In this document: piece by piece, positions 26,074-34,701 of the stretch
Layout of the letters: every line of letters starts with the position of its first letter
How positions within the stretch are numbered: the stretch's first letter is position 1
Source of the DNA: Nostoc sp. KVJ20
GTDB taxonomy: Bacteria > Cyanobacteriota > Cyanobacteriia > Cyanobacteriales > Nostocaceae
Reading direction: 5' to 3'
Length of the DNA stretch: 58,048 bases
Assembly: GCF_001712795.1 (NCBI RefSeq)
Contig: NZ_KV757608.1
Location: forward strand, 1-58,048
Position numbers and translations under genes: made by a program
The notes under the pieces: model-generated
Databases searched by the model: none
What the model saw: the letters and a program-made list of their open reading frames with translations, nothing else
Told to the model about the DNA's origin: nothing

Positions 26074-27492
26074 ATGAATTTAGTCTGGCAACGATTTACT
26101 TTATCATCTTTACCGCTCAAAGAATATCTTGCTACCAGTTACGTACACCGCTCTCTGGTGGGACTGTTGAGTTCTTGGCGGCAAACCAGCATTTTGCTCC
26201 AGTGGGGAGATGCGATCGCAGCGGCTTTACTCAGCTTAATATATGCCCTTGCACCTTTTGCTTCGAGTACGTTGGTGGGTTTGTTGCTGGTAGCTTGTGC
26301 AGGATTTTGGCTACTGTTGACTTTATCTGATGAAGTCATACCAGCAAATGTCTCGTCAGTCACTCCCATTCACCTGCTGGTATTGCTCTACTGGGGAGTT
26401 GCCGCAATTGCAACAGCATTATCCCCTGTGAAAAAGGCGGCACTTAACGACTTAGGAACCTTGACCTTGTATTTGCTACTATTTACCCTTTGTGCCAGGG
26501 TATTAAGGTCGCCTCGCCTCCGGTCTTGGATTATCATCCTTTATCTACATGTATCGTTAATTGTTAGTGTATATGGGTTACGGCAATGGTTTTTTGGAGC
26601 CACAGCACTAGCAACTTGGGTTGACCCAGAATCTCCTCTATCTAAGACTACAAGGGTCTATAGTTATTTAGGCAATCCCAACTTATTGGCTGGATATCTC
26701 TTACCAGCAGTAATTTTTAGCTTAGTGGCAATTTTTGCATGGCAGAGCTGGCTTAAAAAAGCTCTAGCATTAACAATGCTAATTGTCAATACTGCCTCCC
26801 TAATCCTCACTTTTAGTCGTGGTGGTTGGATTGGACTAGTAGTAGCATTTTTAGCTGTGATGGCATTGCTAGTTTATTGGAAAAGCGTCGAAATGCCTCC
26901 TTTTTGGCGTACTTGGTCGCTGCCGATTGTCTTGGGAGGTTTGATCGGCGTATTGCTGCTAGCAGTGATATTTGTAGAGCCAGTGCGCCTGCGAGTGTTC
27001 AGCATTTTTGCCGATCGCAAAGATAGCAGTAATAATTTTCGCCGAAATGTGTGGGATGCGGTCTTTGAGATGATTCGCGATCGCCCGATTTTCGGCATTG
27101 GCCCCGGCCACAACTCTTTTAATAAAGTTTATCCTCTCTACCAACGCCCTCGTTACACTGCTCTGAGTGCCTATTCGATTTTCTTTGAGGTGGCTGTAGA
27201 AACTGGCTTTGTTGGTTTAGGCTGCTTTCTCTGGCTAATAATTGTCACATTTAATACGGCATTTCTACAAATCCAACGACTGCGACGAATCAGAAGTGTA
27301 GAGGGATTTTGGTTAATTGGAGCGATCGCTACTTTGTTGGGTATGCTAGCTCACGGAACCGTAGATACTGTCTGGTATCGGCCTGAAGTCAATACCCTCT
27401 GGTGGCTCATCGTTGCCTTAATTGCTAGCTACTGGACACCTTTAGCTCAAAACCAGACAAATTCATCTCACTCAGAACCAACAGTAAACTAA
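26074..27492 (+). CDS. ictB: IctB-family putative bicarbonate-linked membrane protein
   Basis: A 472-residue membrane protein with about ten helices. It corresponds along its length to IctB from cyanobacteria: ATPIHLLVLLYWG-like (here VTPIHLLVLLYWGVAA), LTLYLLLFTLCARVLRSPRLR, TRVYSYLGNPNLLAGYL, LTFSRGGWIGL, and DRPIFGIGPGHNSFN. IctB was first linked to inorganic carbon accumulation; the fold is that of the O-antigen ligase/polymerase (Wzy) superfamily, so a direct transport role is debated. I take the ATG at 26074 because family members begin M-x-VWQ; earlier TTG and ATG codons (26056, 26065) are less likely. A hairpin follows the stop. Confidence 0.9.
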   Translation: MNLVWQRFTLSSLPLKEYLATSYVHRSLVGLLSSWRQTSILLQWGDAIAAALLSLIYALAPFASSTLVGLLLVACAGFWLLLTLSDEVIPANVSSVTPIHLLVLLYWGVAAIATALSPVKKAALNDLGTLTLYLLLFTLCARVLRSPRLRSWIIILYLHVSLIVSVYGLRQWFFGATALATWVDPESPLSKTTRVYSYLGNPNLLAGYLLPAVIFSLVAIFAWQSWLKKALALTMLIVNTASLILTFSRGGWIGLVVAFLAVMALLVYWKSVEMPPFWRTWSLPIVLGGLIGVLLLAVIFVEPVRLRVFSIFADRKDSSNNFRRNVWDAVFEMIRDRPIFGIGPGHNSFNKVYPLYQRPRYTALSAYSIFFEVAVETGFVGLGCFLWLIIVTFNTAFLQIQRLRRIRSVEGFWLIGAIATLLGMLAHGTVDTVWYRPEVNTLWWLIVALIASYWTPLAQNQTNSSHSEPTVN

Positions 27493-27503
27493 TCACTAGT
27501 AAA

Positions 27504-27535
27504 TTGTCAGTTGTTTTCCTGATCACAACTGACAA
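27504..27535 (+). terminator. Hairpin after ictB
   Basis: TTGTCAGTTGT (27504-27514) pairs perfectly with ACAACTGACAA (27525-27535) across a 10-nt loop, 12 bp after the ictB stop. The T-run begins only six bases later, so it is a moderate terminator candidate. Confidence 0.6.
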
Positions 27536-27695
27536 CTCACATTTTGGAATTTTGTAGACAGATAGCAACTTGCCAAAGGTTATTTTGAGTTGCTTGCACC
27601 AATTTTTAAAATTATTCCGACAGATAGATTCACAAAATCCAGATGCAATAGAGGATTCCCAATCCAAAATCTAAAATCCAAAATCTAAAATGCTA

Positions 27696-27974
27696 TTAGT
27701 CTCTATAGGTAGTGGCACTTGGCGCATTAGGATCGCGATAAGCGGTCGGTTCGTTATCGCGCTTTTTGCCAGCCAAACCGGCTAGACCGAATAGACCAAT
27801 TAATCCTAGCCAACCCCAATCAAAATCGTTGCGATCAGAAGTGGTCGTTGTTGGAGCAGTATTGACTCCGGGATCATTAGTTGTCTGAGCTTGTGCAGAT
27901 AGAGTTAAGGGTAAAATTCCCATACTCAAGGTGAGAACGCCAGCGCCAATAGCTTTAATGAAATTACTTTTCAT
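27696..27974 (-). CDS. Small secreted protein with WGxxGxxG-type C-terminal segment
   Basis: A 92-residue protein: a signal peptide (residues 1-29, ending SAQAQ), a Thr/Asn/Asp-rich linker, then a C-terminal segment DWGWLGLIGLFGLAGLAGKK, the pattern of the WGxxGxxG-CTERM group, and a hydrophilic tail with Thr/Tyr/Arg/Asp. Such tails are predicted membrane-sorting signals. The ATG at 27974 (MKSNFIK) is chosen over a longer frame from 28046, since it places a signal peptide at the start. It lies downstream of ictB, convergent. No function is known. Confidence 0.8.
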   Translation of the reverse strand: MKSNFIKAIGAGVLTLSMGILPLTLSAQAQTTNDPGVNTAPTTTTSDRNDFDWGWLGLIGLFGLAGLAGKKRDNEPTAYRDPNAPSATTYRD

Positions 27975-28154
27975 AAGTTGTGAAAATTCCTGATGCCATC
28001 CGAAGTTACTCACAACTGTATCGAGTTCTAACCTTAACAAAATCAATCTGCGGCTATAAACTAGACATTTTCACAACTAACGCTATGGATAGACAAAATA
28101 CTTTGATAGCAATCTGTTTCTCCCTCTGGTGTGGTAGTTTGCTTACACTAACCG

Positions 28155-28622
28155 TTAATAGCTTTTCATTGCCCGTTGAATGTCACGCTGGTCTTGGCGT
28201 CGTTTCAAGTCTTCTCGCTTATCGTGGAGCTTTTTACCTTTGCCAAGGGCTATACTCACTTTTACCCAGCCTCGTTTGAGATACATTTTCAAAGGGATTA
28301 AAGTTAAACCCTGCTGTTCTACTTTGCCAATTAGCTTACGGAGTTCTTGACGATGCAATAGTAGCTTGCGTGTACGCCGTGGCTCATGATTGAAATACTG
28401 TCCACTAGCGTTGTAAGGCGAGATATGAATATTGATCAACCATGCTTCGCCATTGCGAAGCAAAGCATAGCCATCTTGGAGATTGACTTTACCCGCACGA
28501 ATGGACTTCACCTCGGTTCCTGTCAACTCAATTCCAGCTTCGTAAGTTTCTAGAATTTCATACAAATAACGGGCTTGGCGGTTGTCGCTAATAACTTTGT
28601 AACCGTCGTTCTTGTCGCTCAT
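28155..28622 (-). CDS. smpB: SsrA-binding protein
   Basis: A 155-residue SmpB, the partner of transfer-messenger RNA in rescue of stalled ribosomes. Family features: VISDNRQARYLYEI near residue 9, EAGIELTGTEVKSIRAGKVNL (the conserved core near 29-49), IHISPYNASGQYFNHEP, RKLLLH, and the basic C-terminal tail KGKKLHDKREDLKRRQ that enters the decoding site. The length is normal. The tmRNA gene was not found in this window. It is a single-gene unit, with a 443-bp gap upstream. Confidence 0.97.
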   Translation of the reverse strand: MSDKNDGYKVISDNRQARYLYEILETYEAGIELTGTEVKSIRAGKVNLQDGYALLRNGEAWLINIHISPYNASGQYFNHEPRRTRKLLLHRQELRKLIGKVEQQGLTLIPLKMYLKRGWVKVSIALGKGKKLHDKREDLKRRQDQRDIQRAMKSY

Positions 28623-29065
28623 TGATAATTTTGTGTGCTTTAAATGTACCTAAAAAGTTATTTGGATTGGCTTGTGAATTATAGGGTGTATCTTAGAACC
28701 GCTATAAATTATGAACTGTATATCACTAATTTAGCTTTTCTAAGTTCACAATTAAGACTTTTTTGGCAATATTGATTAAGTTAATAATTTATACTATGAT
28801 AAGCATTTACTATGCCTTATTGATGAGTTGTTACAAATTACAAAGCTCTCTATGCCTCTCAAGCAGAGGGAGTCAAAGGTGAGTTAGACTTCGTTAACTC
28901 ATCCTAAAGATTTAAGATTTTCTTTATAAATAAACCCTGAAGGCAGTCCTTAGCTGGTAATCCTGTCATAGTATGAAACATAAGAACACTATTATTATCT
29001 GTGTTCACCGATGGAGCACGTAGAAGTAAATTTCTGAGTAAAAAAATGCTAGGGGTGTACTATCC
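28623..29065. other. Intergenic, 443 bp, divergent promoters and a MITE-end remnant
   Basis: It lies between smpB (left) and the response-regulator gene (right). It contains a degenerate MITE end at 28686-28706, hairpins CCTCT-CAAGC-AGAGG (near 28854) and GAGTTA...TAACTC (near 28880), and an AGGGG ribosome site before 29066. No coding frame is visible. Confidence 0.5.
28686..28706. repeat. Remnant of a TAGCGGTT-type MITE terminus
   Basis: Read on the minus strand, TATAGCGGTTCT is followed by a short gap and TACAC, the same order as the outer end of the complete element at 55111-55260. The other end is not found, so this is probably a decayed copy. Confidence 0.4.
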
Positions 29066-29749
29066 ATGCCCTTGACGATCCTTGTAGTGGATGATGATTT
29101 GGGCACTCGTTTGTCTGTTAGCGACTATCTTGAACTGTCTGGCTACTCGGTGATCACGGCTAATGACGGTCGAGAGGCTTTAGTTATGGTAGATGACTAT
29201 CATCCTGATTTGATTGTCACGGATATCGTCATGCCACAGATGAATGGCTATGAACTGGTGCGCCGGGTGCGTCAACAGCCAGTGTTTCGTTTATTGCCTG
29301 TAATTTTATTAACGGCACGCACTAAGACTCAGGAAAGAATTATGGGCTACCAGTCAGGGTGCGATTTATATTTACCCAAGCCTTTTGAACTGGAAGAGTT
29401 AGCAGCAGCAATTCGTAATCTTTTGGAGCGATCGCAAATCATTCAATCAGAGTATCGCTTTTCTCATAAAGAGAGCTTGGGCATTCCCACCTCAACAAAA
29501 ACGGGGGATGCCCATAATTCTCTGTCCACTCAAATTCAGAAATCCCATCTGCACTCAGCCCTAACTCATAGAGAACAAGAAGTCCTAGAGTTATTGACTC
29601 ATGGTCTTTCTAATGCCGATATGGGTCATCAGCTACACTTGAGTCCTCGCACAGTGGAAAAGTACGTTAGCAGTTTATTGAGAAAAACCTCAACCAGCAA
29701 CCGAGCGGAATTAGTGCGTTTTGCGATGAAGCATGGTTTGGTGGAATAA
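29066..29749 (+). CDS. NarL/LuxR-type response regulator
   Basis: A 227-residue two-component regulator. The receiver domain occupies residues 1-122, with the acidic pair DDD near 9 and the phosphorylated Asp in LIVTDIVMPQMNGY (near 53); the Thr/Lys switch residues lie in ILLTAR and LPKPFELEEL. A linker follows, then a LuxR-type helix-turn-helix at about 162-225 (LTHREQEVLELLTHGLSN, SPRTVEKYVSSLLRK). Domain order resembles Ycf29-type regulators of cyanobacteria and red-algal plastids. Its kinase partner is not adjacent; the kinase-like gene at 24196 lacks the phosphoacceptor. Confidence 0.93.
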   Translation: MPLTILVVDDDLGTRLSVSDYLELSGYSVITANDGREALVMVDDYHPDLIVTDIVMPQMNGYELVRRVRQQPVFRLLPVILLTARTKTQERIMGYQSGCDLYLPKPFELEELAAAIRNLLERSQIIQSEYRFSHKESLGIPTSTKTGDAHNSLSTQIQKSHLHSALTHREQEVLELLTHGLSNADMGHQLHLSPRTVEKYVSSLLRKTSTSNRAELVRFAMKHGLVE

Positions 29750-29757
29750 AAGTTAGG

Positions 29758-29816
29758 AGTTAAAAGTGAGGAGTGAGGAATTAAAACTCCTAACTCATAA
29801 CTCCTCACTTTTAACT
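29758..29816 (+). terminator. Hairpin of heptamer-type repeats between convergent genes
   Basis: A perfect 17-bp stem, AGTTAAAAGTGAGGAGT with its complement at 29800-29816, followed by TTTTG, stands just past the regulator stop. The loop (25 nt) contains the stop region of the convergent phosphatase gene, so the same repeat ends both transcripts. Confidence 0.7.
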
Positions 29817-30274
29817 TTTGTTAGCAGACCTTCACAAGCATCGATTAGTAAATCAATCACCTGATTAAATCCCTCTTGACCACCGTAATAGGGATCTGGA
29901 ACTTCCTTTAGAGTGTGTCGAGAGCAAAACTCGCACATCAAACGCACTTTATGGTGATATTGCTTGGTTTGATCAAGAGTGAGGATGTTCTCATAATTTT
30001 CTTGATCCATCGCCAAAATCAAATCAAACTCTTGAAAATCTGACCTTAGAAACTGTCGTGCTTGGCCACGCAGTTTAATTCCCAATTTAGTAGCAGCCGC
30101 AGCACTCATACGTCTGTCAGGTGGGCTACCAACGTGATAGCTAGATGTACCAGCAGAGTCACAGAGGATGCCATCGCTCAAGCCAGCCTGCTCAATTAGA
30201 TGATTCATGATGTTTTCTGCCGATGGAGATCGGCAGATATTACCTAAGCAGACAAACAGCAACTTGTAAGGCAT
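29795..30274 (-). CDS. Low-molecular-weight protein-tyrosine phosphatase
   Basis: A 159-residue phosphatase with the active-site loop CLGNICRSPSAE at residues 9-20 (C-X5-R-S) and the general-acid Asp in VPDPYYGG near 127. Such enzymes often reverse phosphorylation of BY-kinases or act in stress signalling. The ATG at 30274 gives the family start (MPYKLLFVC). A longer reading to 30388 would add 38 residues encoded by a repeat array and is rejected. The last residues (VKSEEL) are encoded by a GAGTTA-type repeat shared with the terminator hairpin. Confidence 0.93.
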   Translation of the reverse strand: MPYKLLFVCLGNICRSPSAENIMNHLIEQAGLSDGILCDSAGTSSYHVGSPPDRRMSAAAATKLGIKLRGQARQFLRSDFQEFDLILAMDQENYENILTLDQTKQYHHKVRLMCEFCSRHTLKEVPDPYYGGQEGFNQVIDLLIDACEGLLTKVKSEEL

Positions 30275-30298
30275 AGATATTATTTGTCCTTTGTCAAT

Positions 30299-30404
30299 AG
30301 TCATTTGTCCTTTGTCGAATGACCAATGACCCTTCGGGTTCACCAGTTGCTCATGGGGGAAACCCCCAAGACCGCACTGGCTCACCAATGACTAATGACC
30401 AATG
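30299..30404. repeat. Heptamer array interrupted by a hairpin-forming element
   Basis: GTCATTTGTCC- and CAATGAC-like heptamers run from 30299 to 30404, but 30331-30383 is an unrelated stretch containing CCCTTCGGG and GGGGGAAACCCCC hairpins. It is bordered on both sides by ACCAATGAC (30322-30330 and 30384-30392). Confidence 0.8.
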
Positions 30405-30405
30405 A

Positions 30406-30753
30406 CTAAAATCCAGGTAACTCCAACCCACTGGTTAATTCTTCCATACGTTCCCGCATGGTTGCTGTGGACTTGTTGTAGGCTTCTTTCATTGCCACTG
30501 TGACGAGATCGGAAAGTACTTCTGCACCTTCTCCCAAAGCATCTGGAGAAATTTCTACCCGCTTGGGTTCTTGGTTGCCACTGACAATTACCTTCACTAG
30601 ACCGCCGCCAGATTCTCCTAGAATCTCCATTTGCTCCAATTCTTCTTGGAGTCGCTTTGCGCCTTCTTGAACTTGCTGTGCTTTCTTAAAAGCTTCGGCC
30701 AGTTCCTTCATTTTTCCTAAGCCAAAGCCAAATCCCTGTCCTTTTCCTGTCAT
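30406..30753 (-). CDS. YbaB/EbfC family nucleoid-associated protein
   Basis: A 115-residue DNA-binding protein. After a Gly/Phe-rich start ([13 protein letters not shown]) comes the YbaB fold: a helix with [14 protein letters not shown], the strand [16 protein letters not shown], the conserved ISPDALGE and a C-terminal helix. YbaB proteins are dimers that bind DNA and affect nucleoid structure and gene expression. In other bacteria it sits beside recR; here it lies between murB and a phosphatase gene, all leftward. Confidence 0.92.
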   Translation of the reverse strand: MTGKGQGFGFGLGKMKELAEAFKKAQQVQEGAKRLQEELEQMEILGESGGGLVKVIVSGNQEPKRVEISPDALGEGAEVLSDLVTVAMKEAYNKSTATMRERMEELTSGLELPGF

Positions 30754-30876
30754 AATTATTTGTACGCGTGTGCGTTGAATAACAAATCAAATTCAATTAT
30801 AGATGCGGTAAGTAATTTGACTCTTTTTTTACCAATAATTAATGCGTCATGATCATCGGGAGTAGGGATTAGGGAA

Positions 30877-30962
30877 TTGGGCATTGGGCATTGGGCATTG
30901 CATATTGGTTATTAATTCATCTCCCCATTCCCCATTCCCCATTCCCCATTCTTCACTCCCCA
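30877..30962. repeat. GGGCATT and CCCCATT heptamer arrays
   Basis: About three copies of GGGCATT, then, after a 20-bp gap, about four copies of CCCCATT. The two arrays are in opposite sense and could pair in RNA. They lie between ybaB and murB. Confidence 0.85.
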
Positions 30963-30966
30963 TTCT

Positions 30967-31968
30967 TTATCCACAAGCACCTTGAAACTCTCCGAGCATT
31001 TTGACTTCTGGCTCTAAATTAATAGACCAACGTTCTTGTACTTGATGTTGGATGTGGCGAATGAGACAGAAGATATCACTAGCTTTTGCCCCACCTCGGT
31101 TAACGATAAAATTAGCATGGAGTAATGCTACTTGTGCTCCACCAATTTGGTAGCCTTTCAGACCAGTTTGTTCAATTAACCAGCCAGCACTGTAAGGTTT
31201 AGGATTGCGGAACACACTACCACAACTGGGGAAGTTGTATGGTTGGGTGCTTAACCGATGCTTTTTGTGTTCTTTGGTGATTGCTACAACTTTTGCTGGG
31301 TCTGCACCTGGCGCAAGTTGTAAGGTGGCTTGGGTAACTATGCGATCGCCACCTTGCAATAATGAAGTTCGGTAGCTATAACCTAACTGTTCTGGGGTAA
31401 GAGTCTCTAGCGTCCCATCGGGTGAAAGTACCTCGGCACTAACTAACATATCTGCGATACAGCTATTATGTGCCCCTGCGTTCATCACCACGGCACCACC
31501 TGCTGTTCCGGGAATACCAACAGCCCACTCCAATCCTTGCCACCCTAGCTCTGCTGCTGCCCATGCCAAGCTGGGAATTGATTCTCCGGCAGCAACGGTT
31601 AATTGACCTGTTTGGGGGTCAAAGTTGCTAAAGCGGAGATGACGAGTAGCAATGACTAAGCCTGATATACCGCCATCACTCACCAACAGGTTAGAACCTG
31701 CTCCCAGTGTTGTCACTTTTAAATCACGTTCTTTTGCGTATTTCAGACTTGCTTGTAGTGCTTCTAAGTTTCGGGGAGAAACGTACAAGTCAGCTGCTCC
31801 TCCAACTCTATAGGAAGTAAACGCTGACAAAGAAGCCTGGGACTTAATCGCACAATCAGTACTGGGTAAGTAAATTACTTCACTGTCCACTGAATTAGCT
31901 GTTTGGTGTTTCTTTGTATTCAAAGCAGAAACTTTGCAGACGTTTCCAACTGCCTGGGAAATGGTCAT
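30967..31968 (-). CDS. murB: UDP-N-acetylenolpyruvoylglucosamine reductase
   Basis: A 333-residue FAD enzyme that makes UDP-MurNAc in peptidoglycan synthesis. Features: [12 protein letters not shown] near residue 53, [13 protein letters not shown] (FAD binding), [18 protein letters not shown], the catalytic Ser region [11 protein letters not shown], and [11 protein letters not shown] near the end with the Glu. The first 45 residues are a weakly conserved extension. It lies 123 bp after murC in the same direction, the usual cyanobacterial murC-murB pair. Confidence 0.95.
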   Translation of the reverse strand: MTISQAVGNVCKVSALNTKKHQTANSVDSEVIYLPSTDCAIKSQASLSAFTSYRVGGAADLYVSPRNLEALQASLKYAKERDLKVTTLGAGSNLLVSDGGISGLVIATRHLRFSNFDPQTGQLTVAAGESIPSLAWAAAELGWQGLEWAVGIPGTAGGAVVMNAGAHNSCIADMLVSAEVLSPDGTLETLTPEQLGYSYRTSLLQGGDRIVTQATLQLAPGADPAKVVAITKEHKKHRLSTQPYNFPSCGSVFRNPKPYSAGWLIEQTGLKGYQIGGAQVALLHANFIVNRGGAKASDIFCLIRHIQHQVQERWSINLEPEVKMLGEFQGACG

Positions 31969-32091
31969 CTTTACTTTTTTTGGTAAAATTTTTACATTTA
32001 TTTACCGCAAAGATACGGTAATAGAGTTCACAAATGAAACCGTTGCTAAAGGGGTACTTTACTCAGAAATAAAACTTCGCAAAGTCTCCAT

Positions 32092-33555
32092 TTAGGATGT
32101 AGCTTTAGCAGGCTCACAAAGTGTCGTAATTACTTCAGGAATCACCTGATTCAAATTCCCAGCCCCCAAAAACAACGCCAAATCTCCTGGGCGTAGTGTT
32201 TGTAGCAAGTATTCACATACTGAGGGTAAAGTTGGTTGATAAATTACCTGCGAATGCTGTTTAGCAATTTCCGCCGTTAGATGCTCACCACTAATTTGCC
32301 CTAAATTGGGTTCGCCTGCACTGTAAATATCAGTCAGTACAACCAAATCAGCATGGGTAAAAGACTCGGCAAATTCTTCTAAAAAGGTCAGTGTCCGGCT
32401 ATAGCGATGGGGTTGAAAGATAGCAACTACTCTTTGCCCTGGTCTTGCCTGTAAACGTGCTGCGGCGAGAGTAGCGCGAATCTCGCTGGGGTGATGAGCA
32501 TAGTCATCGATGAAGGTAATGCCATTGACTTCACCTCGGAATTCAAAGCGGCGTCTTGCTCCTTCAAAGGTGGCGATACCTTTGGCAATTTCTCCAAATT
32601 CTAAGCCTAATATCCGACCAACAGCCACCGCTGCTAGGGCATTACTGAGATTGTGCCGACTAAGCAAGCGCAACTTCAACACGCCCAAAGCTTTGCCTCT
32701 TTCCCAAACTAAAGCTGTGGTGCCATCAGCACGATAATCGATATTAGTAACGGTGTAGTCAGCGTCGGTATCTGAATGTAAGCTGTAGGTAATTGTGGGT
32801 TGTAAGCGATCGCGCACTGTAGCACAGTCAATGCTACCTATCAACGTTTTACAACCCTTGGCAAATGTTTGGAAGGTGTCAATAACTTCTTCTAATGTAT
32901 CGTAATGGTCAGGATGATCGAGTTCAATATTGGTGATGATGCCAATCTCTGGAGCGTGTTTTACCAAGGAACCATCAGATTCATCTGCTTCGGCTACCAA
33001 ATATTGGCTTTGTCCCAATCTAGCATTGCCTTCCCAAGCATTGACTTCGCCACCCACTAAAATCGTTGGGTCTAGACCAGCTTCCAGAAGCATATAGCCA
33101 ATCATGCTACTGGTTGTCGTTTTGCCGTGTGTTCCTGCCACTGCAATACTATGGTAATCGGCAATTAAGGCGGCTAACACATCTGAACGATGTAAAACTG
33201 GACAGCCTAATTCTAGTGCTGCTTTGTATTCTAAATTATTAGTGTTTATTGCTGTTGAACAAATGACTTGAGGCAGTTTTGACTTAGTATCAGCAGGTAA
33301 TTGTTCTTGTGAATTTAATACTACTGTATTCGCCAATACCTGAGGGCGAAAGAATTCGAGATTGCTTGCCTCTTGTTTACCAAAAATATGAGCACCGATA
33401 GATTCCAACTTATGCGTAATATGGTTTGGACGAAGATCCGAACCTGATACTGGAAATTGGCGCTTTGCGAGAACGTATGCCAGAGCAGACATACCTATAC
33501 CACCGATGCCAATGAAATGAAATGGTCTACCACTAAAATCTACAGAATTAGTCAT
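32092..33555 (-). CDS. murC: UDP-N-acetylmuramate--L-alanine ligase
   Basis: A 487-residue Mur ligase. Features: FIGIGGIGMSALAYVLA at the N terminus (UDP-sugar binding), the ATP P-loop GTHGKTTTSSMIG near residue 119, EADESDGSL, NIELDHPDHY, and DDYAHHPSEIRATL near 348, a MurC marker. It adds L-alanine to UDP-MurNAc in the cytoplasm. The length is typical. It is first of the murC-murB pair; the intergenic region to its right holds no strong promoter. Confidence 0.97.
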   Translation of the reverse strand: MTNSVDFSGRPFHFIGIGGIGMSALAYVLAKRQFPVSGSDLRPNHITHKLESIGAHIFGKQEASNLEFFRPQVLANTVVLNSQEQLPADTKSKLPQVICSTAINTNNLEYKAALELGCPVLHRSDVLAALIADYHSIAVAGTHGKTTTSSMIGYMLLEAGLDPTILVGGEVNAWEGNARLGQSQYLVAEADESDGSLVKHAPEIGIITNIELDHPDHYDTLEEVIDTFQTFAKGCKTLIGSIDCATVRDRLQPTITYSLHSDTDADYTVTNIDYRADGTTALVWERGKALGVLKLRLLSRHNLSNALAAVAVGRILGLEFGEIAKGIATFEGARRRFEFRGEVNGITFIDDYAHHPSEIRATLAAARLQARPGQRVVAIFQPHRYSRTLTFLEEFAESFTHADLVVLTDIYSAGEPNLGQISGEHLTAEIAKQHSQVIYQPTLPSVCEYLLQTLRPGDLALFLGAGNLNQVIPEVITTLCEPAKATS

Positions 33556-33641
33556 TTATTACTCCTCTTACACCACACCACACCATAATCACAAATGACA
33601 CGCGTATCATAACAGGAATTTGATTTTTACCGTAACTGCTC

Positions 33642-33848
33642 CTATATCATGTTTATATTTGATGCCCAGATGACTTTTCCGCTCTGGTTTTCCTTGTTCA
33701 GAATGATTTTACCTTGGTTAGAGGTTTTTGCTATTTCTAAACTGTTCTTAAGATTATTCTGAAAATTTTGGCCGCATCGGGAAAGAAATTCTTGTAATGT
33801 CAAATACATATTTTTGGCTACCTTACTGGAATTGGCTACATAATACAT
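33642..33848 (-). CDS. Possible small hypothetical protein (68 aa)
   Basis: An open frame of 68 residues with normal-looking composition (Asn/Lys/Ser-rich, one Cys, no membrane segment). There is no recognised domain, no clear Shine-Dalgarno site, and its start is at the left boundary of a tandem 62-bp repeat. It could also begin at Met14. It may be non-coding. Confidence 0.3.
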   Translation of the reverse strand: MYYVANSSKVAKNMYLTLQEFLSRCGQNFQNNLKNSLEIAKTSNQGKIILNKENQSGKVIWASNINMI

Positions 33849-33960
33849 TGTTTAGTGAAACTGATTTGAAATTGCATCAAGTCTAGGCGTGAATTGAGTA
33901 CAATAGTACATTGGTAATGAAACTATTTTTCAATTGCATAAAACCCAGGCATAACTGGAT
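33838..33960. repeat. Diverged tandem 62-bp repeat before nadD
   Basis: Two units (from about 33838 and 33900) share ACA...ACATTG, TGAAACT, AATTGCAT, AGGC and AACTGGA/AATTGA in the same order at a 62-bp interval, about 70% alike. The second unit ends at the nadD start codon. Confidence 0.6.
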
Positions 33961-34585
33961 GCAGCAACTCGCAATTTTTGGTGGCACATTTGATCCAATT
34001 CATTGGGGACACCTGCTGGTAGCCGAGACAGCTTTGCATCAAGTATCCCTTGAAAAGGTAATTTGGGTGCCATCCCTAAATCCTCCTCACAAAGAAGCAG
34101 CTTTGTTTGAGCATCGTGTGCAAATGCTGCAATTAGCTACAAAAGATAACCCAGGGTTTGCTGTCTCACTAGTGGAGACAAATCGCTCTGGGACTTCCTA
34201 TGCCATTAACACCCTGATTGACTTATCTGCTTGTTACCCAAATACTCACTGGTACTGGATTGTTGGCTTGGATACTTTCCAAACCTTACCCCGTTGGTAC
34301 CGTGGACACGAACTAGCACAAATGTGTGATTGGTTAATCGCACCCCGACTGCTAGGTGGTGAGACTATAACTCAAAGCAAATTAATCTGCAAGCAAGTGG
34401 AGCAACAACTCAGGGAGCAGTTACATACCATTCACTGGCAACTCTTGAATATACCTTTAGTAGGAGTTTCGTCAAGTCTAATTCGCAAATTTTGCCGCGA
34501 ACGCCAGTCAATTCGTTATTTAGTCCCGGAACCGGTAAGATCATATATTACTAACAACAATCTCTACTCGAACAAATCTGAATAA
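33959..34585 (+). CDS. nadD: Nicotinate-nucleotide adenylyltransferase
   Basis: A 208-residue NAD-synthesis enzyme that adenylates nicotinate mononucleotide. The nucleotidyltransferase signature GGTFDPIHWGHL is at residues 8-19, followed by VPSLNPPHKEA, the RVQML helix, VGLDTFQTLPRWYR, and the second motif VGVSSSLIRKF near 175 (usually ISSTxIR). The ATG at 33959 matches the family start (MQQLAIFGG); upstream in-frame ATGs fall in the diverged tandem repeat. Confidence 0.93.
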   Translation: MQQLAIFGGTFDPIHWGHLLVAETALHQVSLEKVIWVPSLNPPHKEAALFEHRVQMLQLATKDNPGFAVSLVETNRSGTSYAINTLIDLSACYPNTHWYWIVGLDTFQTLPRWYRGHELAQMCDWLIAPRLLGGETITQSKLICKQVEQQLREQLHTIHWQLLNIPLVGVSSSLIRKFCRERQSIRYLVPEPVRSYITNNNLYSNKSE

Positions 34586-34701
34586 ATTATGTGTTTTTTT
34601 ATTGATCTAACACTTTATGGTTAAAAGTGCCCCCCCCCTTTGCGATATGATTGGGGTCAACGATATCAACATATAAGCATAAATACAGAGGGCAAGACAC
34701 T

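Noticed and set aside
25980..26330. 116-codon frame overlapping the ictB start
   Set aside because: It overlaps ictB in another frame; ictB matches a known family along its length, so this is a shadow frame.
27980..28279. 99-codon plus-strand frame overlapping smpB
   Set aside because: Its second half lies antisense to the conserved 3' end of smpB, and it has no independent support.
28623..29065. tmRNA or another structured RNA next to smpB
   Set aside because: No tRNA-like ends or coding tag were found; only short hairpins are present.
30275..30388. N-terminal extension of the low-molecular-weight phosphatase
   Set aside because: The added residues are encoded by the heptamer array and hairpin element; the family start is at 30274.
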